A stretch of DNA of 64,000 nucleotides, from assembly GCA_012861695.1 (NCBI GenBank), contig JAAOOA010000467.1:1-64000 (forward strand), in the 5' to 3' direction. Position numbers and translations under genes: made by a program. Below are positions 1 through 18,706 of the stretch, one piece after another. Positions within the stretch are counted from its first letter, which is position 1. Each line of letters starts with the position of its first letter. A model generated the notes under the pieces. That model ran no database searches. It saw only the letters and a program-made list of their open reading frames with translations, and was not told the DNA's origin. The stretch is from Trematomus loennbergii. Taxonomy: Eukaryota > Chordata > Actinopteri > Perciformes > Nototheniidae.

Positions 1-315
1 TGACATGCAGACCACCTCAAAGTGACCTGGTTCCATCCTGACATGCAGACCACCTTAAAGTGACCTGGTTCCATCCTGACATGCAGACCACCTTAAAGTG
101 ACCTGGTTCCATCCTGACATGCAGACCACCTCAAAGTGACCTGGTTCCACCCTGACATGCAGACCACCTTAAAGTGACCTGGTCCACTGACATGCAGACC
201 ACCTTAAGGTGACTGGTTCCACCCTGACATGCAGACCACCTTAAAGTGACCTGGGTCCACCCTGACATGCAGACCACCTTAAAGTGACCTGGGTCCACTC
301 TGACATGCAGACCAC
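1..315. repeat. 38-bp minisatellite
   Basis: About eight head-to-tail copies of a 38-bp unit beginning TGACATGCAGACCACCT and ending in CCTGGTTCCAYCC. Copies differ by a few substitutions and small deletions. It lies in the intron just upstream of the first visible arap3 exon, and the array probably continues to the left of the window. Confidence 0.95.
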
Positions 316-415
316 TTGAAGTTAAAGATCCTGTCTCACTGAATGATAGATCCTGTGAGTGATATTCTGGACAGGATGTGAATAGGTGAGTTCTGATTTG
401 TGTATGTGCCCTCAG

Positions 416-7051
<6,636 letters not shown>

Positions 7052-7577
7052 GAGGACGAGCTTCCATCACAGCTCAGAGAGTGTGACGGTCGGTTCAGGC
7101 CGGACTGCAGGACAGAGAGGGACAGATATCAAGTTTAAACCAAAGATGTTATTTAATGAAGAGTGAAACTTTATCAGAAGCTGTTTCCAGCTGGAAGGAC
7201 AGAGGACCAATGCTACAGACATCTGACCGCGGGTAAAACAAGAGACCAGACTCCTATAGGGAATCATTGTCTGTTGAACGCTAGAGAACAGAAGGAGCTG
7301 TTCAATAGAGGAGTGAAGAAGCCTCAAGCCATTGGAGCCCACTCAAAGACCCTCAAAGGACCCTTAAAGGACTCTTAAAGGACACTATTATACTCTTTAT
7401 CATCATTATATCACAGGTCTCAGATATATCCAGAGCCTGTCTCTGATTGGCTGAAACCCCAAACAGATCATTGCAGCATCCCACAATCCCCTCTGTTTCA
7501 GCCCTGTTTCCTGTTACTTTAAATGCTAATGAGCTGCTGCTGGCTCTGAGTATAAATATATAAATATACATGTATAT
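7052..7577 (+). other. arap3 3' untranslated region (probable)
   Basis: It follows the arap3 stop codon and shows no coding signal. No AATAAA occurs in the first 500 bp. An AATAAA is seen near 8627 beyond the hAT insertion, so the original 3' end may have been extended or disrupted. Confidence 0.5.
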
Positions 7578-8427
<850 letters not shown>

Positions 8428-8435
8428 ATGTATAT

Positions 8436-9179
8436 ATAATGTACTGTAAGGAGCATCTCTGCACATTTACACTGCTAGCACCCAACCCACTTCTACTCTC
8501 TCCTGTTGAAATCTGGTGCCTACCTTACCCACAATGCACCTCCTGTGAGGAATTAGAAAACCTGTTGTTCGGCTGCCGCTAACGTTAGATGATAACTGTT
8601 GGACATGAGGAGACAAACGGATGGAAACAATAAATGAAACTGTTCAAATCAGAGTTTCTTAAGTGCAGTTTGTTGGACCTAAGATAAAGGGGCTGCAAGC
8701 TAAAGGCTAACGTTAGCTTCTCTGATAGCTTCAGATCCAGACCTTCAGGAGCTTTAGAGAACAGTTATTTATAGATGGCTCCTTTTCTCCAAAACGAAAT
8801 GGTGATTATTAAAGCAGTTTCATGTTAACATCAGGGTTTCCCCAGTGGACTGTGGACAGAAGGGCTAGGAGCTAAATGCTAACGTTAGCTCAACTCTCTG
8901 ATAGCTTCAGATCCAGACGTCCCGTCACAAATCCTTCTGCAGTTAAAAGAGCCAACATATACAAAGTGTACGGTAGAAATGTGGCTTCAAAGTGGACGAA
9001 GAGTGAAATGTTGTGTATCTGTCTCGGAATCAGTGTCTGGGGACTTTGTCCTGGCTGGTTTTCTCTGTGTATGCTGCTCGGGACGTATGTGCCATACAAG
9101 CGTACACAGCTCATGTTCGGAGAAACCTTAAAGAAAGGCATCAGTCAAATGGAACTTCTGTGTGAAATATTCACATCTT
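8436..9179. other. intergenic, no gene recognised
   Basis: The GCTAACGTTAGCTTCTCTGATAGCTTCAGATC motif pair (around 8705 and 8878) shows a short internal duplication of about 50 bp. Open frames of 101 (+) and 83 (-) codons overlap at 8876-9181, but neither resembles a protein I know. Confidence 0.5.
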
Positions 9180-9189
9180 AAACTGCACT

Positions 9190-9395
9190 GTAACTTTTTA
9201 TTCCTGTACTTTTTATTCATGTACTTTTTCTTTTAATGTTTCTTTTATTATCTTTTCTTTTAATGACTGTTTTTAAATGCCTTTTTCTGAATGTCATTTT
9301 TGTAAAGCACCTTGAATTGACTTGTGTTGAAAGGTGCTATATAAATAAACTCGCCTCGCCTCGCCTCACCTTGCCTCGCCTCGCCTCGCCTATCT
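9190..9395 (+). mobile_element. LINE 3' tail
   Basis: Ends with TTTTGTAAAGCACCTTGAATTGACTTGTGTTGAAAGGTGCTATATAAATAAA and a (TCGCC)n simple tail. This arrangement is typical of 3' ends of fish L2/Rex-like LINEs, and a similar tail occurs at 44935-44990. Only the 3' end is recognisable. Confidence 0.65.
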
Positions 9396-9399
9396 GTAA

Positions 9400-10010
9400 A
9401 CAGGTGCATATGATCAGGTGAAACCCTGAAGGTCTTCCTCTCCTGTACGATGAAGCCGTGTGAGATCACATGTGTAACGTGGAGCTGCTGATGTGTGGAT
9501 GAACACGGATTAACGCTGACACACAGTTCATATATTCATGTTTCTTTAACCACACTGCAGAGTATTACCTGAGAGACATCACAGCCTCTTTATATGTTAA
9601 CTTATTTTATAAAACCAGAACCATGAGCTTCCTGTGCACTTCCTGTTCAGACACCAGCAGAGTATAAACGGGAGTATACCCCCGAACCCCCCTAGCATGT
9701 TTGGACCTCTGTATTTAGGAAATCCTGGATACGGCCCTGCTTGTCAATATAAAACTTTGTGCAATTTACGCTTTATATTTTCAATGTATTTACAATCCGC
9801 AAACAGTACCAGCTAACTCTTTCATTTTTATATAATCACTTAAAAAAAATTATATATATATACTACTACTTTTTTGACCATGGTGTAATAATCTGTTATT
9901 TTACTTATTGTGTTTTTTTATTATTAATACTTAGTATTTTTTAATGTGAAGTCTTTAGTCTTTACTTTATCTGCTGCTGTAATAATGTAGATGACTCTTG
10001 TTTTTACATT
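9400..10010. other. AT-rich intergenic sequence
   Basis: No coding, RNA or repeat structure recognised beyond A/T richness. Confidence 0.5.
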
Positions 10011-10157
10011 ACATGTTACTTGTTAGACGCTTCTATCCAAAGCGACTTACGTACATACTCAGTACTGTGGGCAATCCCCACAGGAGCAGTTTTTGGGGTG
10101 AACTGTCTCAGGGACACAACGACATGCTGGCTGCAGTGGGATTTGAACCTATTCTTA
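10011..10157 (-). mobile_element. tRNA-derived SINE (minus strand, head partly lost)
   Basis: On the minus strand it shows GGTTCAAATCCCACTG (pol III B-box), then TGTCGTTGTGTCCCTGAGACA and the tail GTAAGTCGCTTTGGATAGAAGCG. It is the same family as the copy at 33994-34184. Confidence 0.8.
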
Positions 10158-10319
10158 TTTAATTATATGTATACTTCCTTTATTTTATTTTAAATGTGTT
10201 TTACGTTGTTTGTATTAGGAATTATATTCTAAATAAATTGTATACGATTGTTTATTTTATTCTATACTTTTTATCATAATTCTTTATATTCTTTATATCA
10301 TATTATTGTATTATCGCAG

Positions 10320-10545
10320 TCCCCTCCCCCACTAGCAGGCGGCGGTACAGTCCACGTGTTAAAAAACGAAGAAGAAGAAGAGCCTCAATAAGCTTCTCTC
10401 GGCAAACAGGTATTATCTCCACTTCAGGCGGGTTATCGTCTCTAAAACTACATTATTCTCCTCTAAACTTTTGACTTGTGACTTCGTTTCTTCACGAACA
10501 CACTGCGGACATATCTCTCCAGATCCCCGGGTTTATTTCCAGGTT
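10320..10545 (+). promoter_or_regulatory. possible promoter and untranslated first exon of the matrin-3-like gene
   Basis: A GC-richer island in AT-rich sequence. It contains GGCGGCGGTACAGTCCACGTG (an E-box) and a GAAGAAGAAGAAG run, and ends ...TTTATTTCCAG/GTTAGA, a plausible donor. It is the only promoter-like stretch between arap3 and the first matr3l coding exon at 20104. This is a positional inference only. Confidence 0.25.
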
Positions 10546-10841
10546 AGAATAAGCTTTATTTCTGTCCGTCGTTAACTGTTTTGATGCTAAAGCTGTCATG
10601 GTTACATAAAATGAGATATCCTCTATTCATCCTTGATTATAGACTACAACAAACCACGTGTTTCACAACTCTTTAATCTCTATATTTCAGGTGTTTAAAA
10701 GGTATATTCACGTCCTTTGTGTGTCTTACTTTCGTGTTTCCAGGTATTTTCCCTCAACCAACTTCAAACTGTTTCTGCAGCTCTTAACATTACATTTAAT
10801 AAACAATAAGGCATTACATTGTGTTAAATATGATTCTATTT

Positions 10842-10937
10842 AAGCAATAGCTCACGACAGGCTTCGCGTCGGGCCGAATCACGCCCTTAGCTGTGATATA
10901 ATGAGCATATATCACGGCCTGATGTGAGCTATTGCTT
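10842..10937. repeat. 96-bp palindromic repeat (MITE-like)
   Basis: Perfect 14-bp inverted arms AAGCAATAGCTCAC / GTGAGCTATTGCTT enclose a 68-bp centre. It could fold as a hairpin. The class is unknown. Confidence 0.7.
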
Positions 10938-10999
10938 TTATAAAACGGTTACCAAGTGTGGCAATATGAAAAAAAATACACACTCTAATTTAAATAGTT

Positions 11000-11005
11000 T
11001 TTATT
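11000..11005 (-). terminator. polyadenylation signal of the disrupted minus-strand unit
   Basis: TTTATT on the plus strand (AATAAA on the minus strand), about 130 bp beyond the stop codon at 11140-11138 of the split coding unit. Confidence 0.45.
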
Positions 11006-11252
11006 AGTAAATAATGATGTTCAAATAAAAATAGTCCCTCCGTTGCCTTCTGCACGAAACAGTGCGAGGTGGTTGCTAGGCAACAACACTAACAGCTAGC
11101 GGACATATTAGACAGAGAGCGTTGATCCATTATTTGGCTATTTATTTACATTAATGTGTATGTTGCCGTTTATTGTGCACCCACTGAAAACCTGTCCAGC
11201 ATCAGTAGCATGGCTTACGTGGTTACTTGTATAGGCTGAGGTTGTTCTAGGC

Positions 11253-12991
11253 CAGGGGTATTCAACTAAAATTCAACGAGGTCCAGTTAGAGAAAATGTC
11301 CCCATGCAAAGGTCCGGAACATCAAAATGTCTAACTTGCTTTATGAATTAGTGTGATATATATTGAAGTAGCTGTAGCTTTATCAACGTCTGCATGTAAT
11401 CAACAACTGACTGCCAATCAAATAAAGAAAGTACAATTCAAAAAACAACAATATTATTGTCAATTAATTACAGATATACAGTAAATACTGTGGATGTGTG
11501 TAATGTTCCTCTCGGGCTGCATTTAAAAATAAAATAAATAAATAAATAAAATAGCTTTGTTAACCGTTTCACATCATGACTTAACAGTTTCAGACGATTA
11601 TAGAACATATCAGTCTTTACACATCATAACAATTGAACAGTTTTAAAGTTTCTCTTTCTTTCCCTCTTATATTGCAGTCCCTCACTCACTTTTTTGTATT
11701 CAGTGCGAGAATTGAGCTTGAGCTTGTCCTGCCCGGAGTTTAAATCTGGGCTGAAATGGTGTCAGGGCCATTCTCATACACATGCAGGTGCTCATTGGTT
11801 AGCCTCGGTTAGCCTGCCTGGAACCATATTTAGTTTTAATTTTGATCCTGGTGGACTGATCATATTGGGCTCTGAGACTGCTTATTTTTTGTGACCTCAG
11901 TTCTGACTTGAGAGGGAATGTTTGGTCAAACACTTTGTGTTTTGTCTCATAGTGGCGTTTTGGCACTTTTAATCAGGGTTGGGAGGGTTACTTTGTAAAT
12001 GTAATCGGTTACTGAATACATGGCTCTGAAAGTAATCCGAATACAGTTAGAGTTACGTGTCTTAAAAAAGTAACGTATTCAGATTACTTTTAGAATACTT
12101 TTGGAATACTTTATTTTTCCATAACAGATGGGTATGTTTTGGTGAACAGGAGACACTTATTTTACTGTTTTAATGGCTTATCAAGAGCACAACTCAAACA
12201 CAACATCTTGGTGTCATTCTGGACAGCTCCGTCTCATCTGCAGCCCACATAAAAAACATCACCAGGACTGCATTATTTGTACTCTCTTAAACCTTTCCTT
12301 AGAATATGTTATGAATTGTCAGGTGTCCTTGGGTGCTTTGAAAGTCGCCCCTAAATAGAATGAATTATCATTATTATTTATTATCTGAAACGACGTAATA
12401 ACTTTTAAAACTGTTTCCAGTCACTTGCCCCATGCATTCAGCAGCAGCAGGCCATTCACTTTGATTTATCCCGTTATGAAATGTCATCATTTCGACAATA
12501 AAGAAATGCTACATAAACGTTATCTTGCACATTTGATCGAACCATCTCCGTTTCTATATATTTTAAAAGAGATCTCTCTCTCTGATCTGCGTGCGGGGGC
12601 GGGGCCTCACAGACAAGCTGCAGCGCTGTGCAGTATGCACACAGTTCTGCTGGTAATGAATATTACATTTTATGAGGAAACTTTTCCACCAATAATTCCA
12701 AAAAGTATTCCAAAATGTATTCACATTCACCGCTTCTCTCCCTGTATCGCTAATTATTCTCTTCACTCACTTTCCTCTCCTCTTCTATCTGCCACTCTCT
12801 CATCTCTTCTTCTGTGTTTCTCTCCCTGTATCGCTCACTCGTCTCTTTCGCCCCCTGTCGGCGGCGGTTAAAATAGAATCGCCCCGTCAAAATTGAAATC
12901 CCCTATTAATGTATTGATTATAGGTCCGGGTCCGTATAGGTCGGCGTCTGGGTCCGGATCCGGACCGCGGTCCGCCTGTTGCCGACCCCTG
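11253..12991. mobile_element. non-autonomous hAT element (1.74 kb) with perfect 8-bp target duplication
   Basis: Starts CAGGGGTATTCAACTAAAAT and ends with the complement of CAGGGGTCGGCAACAGGCGG, both standard hAT termini. Identical direct repeats TTCTAGGC flank it at 11245-11252 and 12992-12999. No intact transposase was found inside. It lies within the minus-strand coding unit, between QQPR and TTSAYT. Confidence 0.85.
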
Positions 12992-13497
12992 TTCTAGGCT
13001 GTTGCTTGGCGTGGCGAGAATATTGCTCCACTTTCTCCGGTCCCCGAGATTCGGCTTCCAGTAGCTCTGGAGAGAGCTTTCGCACCTGTGGCCACTAACG
13101 GTCATCATTTCTCTGCTTTGTTTCAAGACCCGCATCCAGTGGCGGCTCCAGAGTAGTTTTGTTGGGTAATCTATGGTAGGGCTAACCCATACAGTGGTGG
13201 GGCTCAAGTCAGTATTTGCAATGTAGTTACATACACACTATATCGCCCCATTGACAGTGAAATGCCACGCGTGAGGTTTAGATTATTTACCTGTCTCAAT
13301 TCAAATTGAACTGTATGAAATAAAACGGCACATTTGTCTTGTAGTAAATAAAAAGGGCGACCTGGAGCCAATCCTGCAATTTCCCCACAGTTGAACAAGT
13401 TGACATGCTGAAAACCCGACCCTGCAGGGGGGTCTGGGGATTCTTCCCCTGGAGATTTTTTGAAATACTAACATAAAATACACATTCTGGTACTCTC

Positions 13498-16344
13498 TTG
13501 CTTATATATCGGACTATTGTGACTCGCTTTGCGGTTAAAACAGACGGTGCATGAATGCGGTTTTGCGGTAAGTGAAATTCGAGTACTTTATTTATGTGTT
13601 TATGATTTTAATCAGCTACGTAATGAATGTGTTAGCGTGTAAGCGAGTGGTAGCTACACGGTGCTAACGATGCTATTCGTAGCCTCCAAGTTAAAACCAT
13701 AGACCGTATATATAAAGGTTAAAACGAAATAGACAAGTGTTAAGCGTTAAGTGGGATAATACTGTAGAACAAACGGCTTCTGTTTGAGGTTGATAAAATA
13801 AGGTCATCCTTGTAACTTAGAGAGATATTTTATTATGTAGGTAGGAACTTTATGCATCCTAAGGTTAATTTAAATTGGCTATGCTCGAGTATGTAGACAG
13901 GCTAATGTCGAAGTAGTGTATGTCAACCTCACAATAAGATGTGTGTATATTACAATTATTAATGTCATATTTCAAGATGATTACTTAGATATTACAATAT
14001 GGTTGGTTGAGCTGGAGTTCATTATTGAGCTTACACGTTAACGTCACAGTCATCTGAAGAACGAACCCAAACCTTGTTGTTTTTATTAATTGCATTACCA
14101 AATTGGTATCAAATAAATAGTAAGCATTGGTAACACAACTTCCAAAGTTACAGTAAAATAAAAAGGACCCTGACTCGGACAATACACAATCCAACATGTT
14201 CAACAGAAGAGAATAAGTTATATTGTTTGTACACATGGTACTTTACATATATGTTTGTTTAAAGTGTCCAGGTGATGCAGACAGGCTGGACCAGAGAGTG
14301 AGAGACAGAACTGGACTCCTCACAGCAGTGAACTTCAGCACAGGTACAAATACTCTTTTTTCATACTGTACAAAGAATCAAGAAAGATATTGGTTTAAAT
14401 AAATGAAGTATTGACTTTAATACACTGATATATATTCCATTAAACAATACTAAATACTAGATCACCTACACATCAGTGAAGTTGAGTGTTTTTTCCATGC
14501 AAAATGTTACATTTAGATGTTAACAAGCAATATGACTTGTCAGCTTTCTAATTTAATGTATTGAAAGCAAATATATTAACGCATAGTGACAACTGCTATT
14601 TATCTCTCAATATTGTCTGTAAAAAACGTGGTAAAAGTTATTCTTTCAGTGAGACAACGGAGCAAGCTTCTACAGTTGCACTACGTTTTGATAACAGTTC
14701 AATATTATTTTGATAATAAAATATATTTCAATGTGATGAATTTAATACTGTTCATTCATAATCTGATTGTCTTTGTAGCTCAACATATCAAATAATTATA
14801 TCTACAGCCCCTAAACACACAAACACACCGCTTTCATAAATAACACAATAATAATATGTTTTATGTTTCCTGTAATTTTTGTTAGGAAAGGACATGCCTG
14901 AAAGACACGACTCAGCATTCCTCTTTCTCGAGGGTCAAGAAGAACATCCAAGAGGAAAATTAAAAGCTGATGTTATGAGATTTTAAGACCAGTACAGGAC
15001 ATTCACTAAGAAACTACTTTTATTGTGAAAACAAAGTCAGCTGATCGAATGCACCTATTTCCACATATACACTCCATCAGCTGATTAATTCTATTTGCCT
15101 CACTTTATGAGCTTCACATCACTTGTGCCTTGTACCGCAGAGTTTGCAACGTCACAAATAAATGGGCCAATCTTCAGTCGGATGTGAATGTGTAATCTAA
15201 CATTTCAGTAAGAATAATGGACAAAAGGAGTGCAAATACAAATTCAATTTATTGAAATGTGAACCAAAAGTTAATCAAACATGTTTTAAATAAAAAAACC
15301 ATATATGGACAGAAGGTGTAAACCTATTAAATGTATAAGTAAACACATGTAGTCAAATAAAGTGACAGACAAGGCCTGTGCAGTTGGTATCAGCTATGCC
15401 CAGCATGGGCTCCTCTATCAGGCCTGGTCCTCCTCGCAGAGGAAAGACCCTCAGTCCTCTCCAAACCAACAGACTGGACGTCCATCACACGGAGGTTTCT
15501 CCCTGAAGTCTCTGCAGCTCTCTGGACACCACGCTGTCTCAATTCGTCCACACTCCACACTGAATATGAGAGGGGAAAAATGAAAATAATAAATGCTTTA
15601 GACAATAAGAAATATAAAGTTGACTGTTGAGTTGCTCAGTTTTTTTAGATTGTCAATACTATTACTGTATAACTAATATCTCAGGTTAAGAGGCACCTTC
15701 AAATAAAGATTGGTCTTTAAATACATTTTGTCTTTAGAATTGTTTGTCTAAAGTCAAGGATCTAGAACTGGTACTTATAGTTTTAATGATACAGTCTGGT
15801 TATAATGCTGTTTGGAGGAGGCCTCACAGGTAAGAGCACTTACTAGCTACCATCACATGTACCTTAGCTTGACTTAAATGTATTAAACGTATAATTAAGT
15901 GATGGAAAAATATAAACAACTAATGTCATGCAAACATATTAATATTTGCTTGATTCCAGTGTTGCATTTAGCACATTGCATACAAACGTTAAGGGATTTT
16001 AAGATTCTGAAGTATTATGCTAAAAACTCAATAACTTAGATTATTATTTATAGTTTTGCTGAATAGTTTCATGTCCGCTTACCTTAGAAACGTACAATGT
16101 GACGGCAGTGTGCAGATGGGGAGCATGTTAGCTTAGCTTGAGCTAGCTCTGTACTTCCAGCTCGGAGGCAGCAGGTCCCGCCTCGGCTCCGCCTCTTTGC
16201 CCTTATTTGGAGCAGGCGGGAGTTAGACTCTGACGTCACTGTCGAGCCGTTAGTGGCCGACTCCGCCTACTAAGGGCTTCTCGGCAACTCTGCAGAATCC
16301 TATGGGTGACGTCACGGACCCTACGTCCATTTATACAGTCTATG
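13498..16344 (+). mobile_element. 2.8-kb element B, copy 1 (inverted partner at 21986-24868)
   Basis: Nearly the whole segment recurs as its reverse complement at 21986-24868 with high identity. For example, the 83-codon frame MCTNNITYSLLLNMLDCVLS occurs in both, one on each strand. The right end has CCATTTATACAGTCTATGG and a GC-rich block with TGACGTCA (CRE-type) sites. Exon-like pieces with AG/GT borders exist (14280-14343 and from 14886), but joined they give only a short peptide, so I call no protein. The TE class is unknown. Confidence 0.7.
16180..16330. promoter_or_regulatory. CRE-rich GC block of element B
   Basis: Contains TGACGTCA twice (near 16232 and 16306) in a GC-rich context with GGCGGAGCC-like words. 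The same block occurs in reverse at 22010-22160. The sites look like those of a transposon or captured promoter. Activity is an inference. Confidence 0.4.
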
Positions 16345-16409
16345 GTTTACACACACAGGTGTTTGTAAACATTCATTCACTACTACTTACACACACACTC
16401 TCTCTCACA

Positions 16410-16414
16410 CACAG

Positions 16415-16465
<51 letters not shown>
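16410..16465. repeat. (CA)n microsatellite
   Basis: About 45 bp of CA within hAT element A copy 1. Confidence 0.95.
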
Positions 16466-16471
<6 letters not shown>

Positions 16472-17175
16472 CTTCATACTACTTACATCTGATATTTAAC
16501 TCCTTCAGCCTAATTTCAGCTGCAGAAACCATTCAAATATCAAACTATTCAGCCTTTTCAGCACATGATGGGAAACTTTCAACTTTTTCAAAATATGTTA
16601 TACTTTTTAAAACATTCAGCTTTTTAAAGTCTTTTTTTAACATGGAAGTCATTGCAATGCATTTGAGCTGTAACAATTTGATTCAAATCATTTCACTTTT
16701 CTGCATTTCTCCGCTAAGTTCAGCAACACACTGACTTGGTCTCTGTAGCTAAAAGCAGCTACCATTCAGCTAATAAAAATATTCAGCTTTTTCTGCATTT
16801 TCATCTAAATTCAGCCCCAAATGTTCACAGTTTACAGCATTCGCACGCATTTTCTGCAGGAAATGCATTTTCTAGTTATGGCTGTAGCCTACCCCAGCCA
16901 TACCCTGGAGCCGCCACTGCCCTCATCAGAAAGCTTTTGAATGTGGTACTTTTCCAGTTGGTCTACCCAGGGTCGGCTCTAGACCATTTGCAGCCCTAGG
17001 CGAGATTTTAGCTCAACAGTGCTGCCAAAATTATAAACTGACTGCTACACAATTAAAATACATGCTTTTATACATTTCTATTAGATGTGACTCTTTAGCG
17101 TTTCTGTTATTATTAACACTGCTGCTTTAGTTGTTCTGACTGCTAAAATCCTCTGTTATTCCTATGTTCCTGTTA

Positions 17176-17197
17176 TGGGGGGGGGGGGGGGGGGGGC
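17176..17197. repeat. poly-G run
   Basis: A run of about 21 G inside hAT element C. It is a likely site of sequencing error. Confidence 0.9.
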
Positions 17198-17391
17198 TCG
17201 GATCCTTGTCACCTTTTCATACCTGATGAGTTTGCATCCCTGCCTATAGTATACATTGGAGTGATTTCAAACCTGTTTTTATTTATCCCAATAATTATAA
17301 AGGAGTGCCTTGGAAATATTTGTTTACATAAAATTGTGGTCAAAACGTGACCCACTGAGATAATTTAGACAAAAGTGAACTATCTGAACAC

Positions 17392-18141
17392 TGAGAGTCC
17401 TTTACCTCACTGAGCTGTAGTTATCAGCCTCTCAGTCTGACTGCAGAGGACTCTCCCTCCACCTCTCAGAGAGTCCTTTACCTCACTGAGCTGTAGTTAT
17501 CAGCCTCTCAGTCTGACTGGAGAGGACTCTCCCTCCACCTCTCAGAGAGTCCTTCACCTCACTGAGCTGTAGTTATCAGCCTCTCAGTTTGACAGGAGAG
17601 GACTCTCCCTCCACCTCTCAGAGAGTCCTTCACCTCACTGAGCTGTAGTTATCAGCCTCTCGTCTGACTGGAGAGGACTCTCCCTCCACCTCTCAGAGAG
17701 TCCTTCACCTCACTGAGCTGTAGTTATCAGCCTCTCAGTCTGACTGGAGAGGACTCTCCCTCCACCTCTCAGAGAGTCCTTCACCTCACTGAGCTGTAGT
17801 TATCAGCCTCTCAGTCTGACTGGAGAGGACTCTCCCTCCCTCTCAGAGAGTCCTTTACCTCACTGAGCTGTAGTTATCAGCCTCTCAGTCTGACAGGAGA
17901 GGACTCTCCCTCCACCTCTCAGAGAGTCCTTCACCTCACTGAGCTGTAGTTATCAGCCTCTCAGTCTGACAGGAGAGGACTCTCCCTCCACCTCTCAGAG
18001 AGTCCTTCACCTCACTGAGCTGTAGTTATCAGCCTCTCAGTTTGACAGGAGAGGACTCTCCCTCCACCTCTCAGAGAGTCCTTCACCTCACTGAGCTGTA
18101 GTTATCAGCCTCTCAGTCTGACAGGAGAGGACTCTCCCTCC
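17392..18141. repeat. 76-bp minisatellite, about 10 copies
   Basis: The unit starts GAGAGTCCTTYACCTCACTG and contains AGCTGTAGTTATCAGCCTCT. It includes the near-palindrome GAGAGTCC...GGACTCTC. Copies are more than 95% alike, which suggests recent expansion inside the hAT element. Confidence 0.95.
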
Positions 18142-18706
18142 ACATTATTGTAGACATCTTCTCTTATATCCGTTAGCGCAGCTAGCACCAGGTGCTAATA
18201 ACAACAGCGCCGGTACCGGTGCACCCTCTCTCTCTCCCTCACTCACTCTCTCGCTCCCACGCTCACTCGCCCTTTGGCTGTGAGCTGCGAACGCCAGATA
18301 AGCCAACATCCCCCATTTCATCACTTACAGCGCCCATCGTACAGGGCAAATGAAAAGTGTAACCGGGGTGAAAAGGGTGTTGCATTTACTTAATTATGAA
18401 TATTGTTACATCAAGGCCGAAATTTAGGATGAGCACCAACGGTCAAATAAAAAGTGTTTCCCTCCCAGAGCTACCAGCGCAGCGCCTCCCCAGATCTGGC
18501 GCCCTAGGCGAACATCTATAACGCCAGTGCTACGGGCCGGCCCTGCTTGGAGGTGAAGTGTAGGTACTTTTCCAGTTGGTCTACCTGCTCTTCACGTAGC
18601 TCTGCATGTCGTCGTTTAGGTGCTTTCTGGAGATAGGCACTCCATCAATCCACTCCTCCATAGTAAGGCCACCCCGGAGGTCCAAGTTAACCTTAACTGT
18701 TTCCAT

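Larger units (their letters stand above)
13137..16919. mobile_element. hAT element family A, copy 1, carrying a nested element
   Basis: Ends are CAGTGGCGGCTCCAG and its complement. The flanking 8-bp repeats differ at one position: CCCGCATC at 13129-13136 and CCCTCATC at 16920-16927. The left 360 bp and the right end match the copy at 51499-52456. The interior was replaced by the 2.8-kb element B (about 13498-16344) plus a TTCAGC-rich stretch (16490-16870). Confidence 0.8.
16968..18545. mobile_element. hAT-type element C (1.58 kb) containing a minisatellite
   Basis: Starts CAGGGTCGGCTCTAGACC and GCAGCCCTAGGCGAG, and ends GCCCTAGGCGAACATC to GGGCCGGCCCTG. These are classic CAGGGCCGGC hAT ends with the GCCCTAGGCG subterminal motif. 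Instead of a simple 8-bp duplication, about 22 bp (GTACTTTTCCAGTTGGTCTACC) is repeated at 16946-16967 and again at 18564-18585, 18 bp outside the right end. Confidence 0.7.
11138..18706 (-). pseudogene. unrecognised coding unit split by three hAT insertions
   Basis: When the hAT elements at 16968-18545, 13137-16919 and 11253-12991 are ignored, the remaining minus-strand pieces (18706-18546, 16967-16920, 13136-12992 and 11252-11138) read as one small protein of roughly 150 residues. The start is METVKVNLDLRGG and contains MEEWIDGVPISRK. The middle has YHIQKLSDAGLETKQ and WPQVRKLSPELLEAES. The end is QVFSGCTINGNIHINVNK-stop. The reading frame carries directly across the D insertion after one copy of the target duplication is removed. 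A CCAAT motif (about 18780) and a TATA-like stretch (about 18733) precede the ATG, and AATAAA follows the stop. Two frame problems remain: a TAG after KSR and a TAG before WPQ. I do not recognise the family. Confidence 0.55.

Noticed and set aside
8876..9181. 101-codon open frame
   Set aside because: No recognisable protein. It overlaps an equally open antisense frame and borders a LINE tail.
13985..14236. 83-codon frame conserved at 24107-24358 as a gene
   Set aside because: It is conserved only because the whole 2.8-kb element is duplicated. There are no domain, start or splice features.
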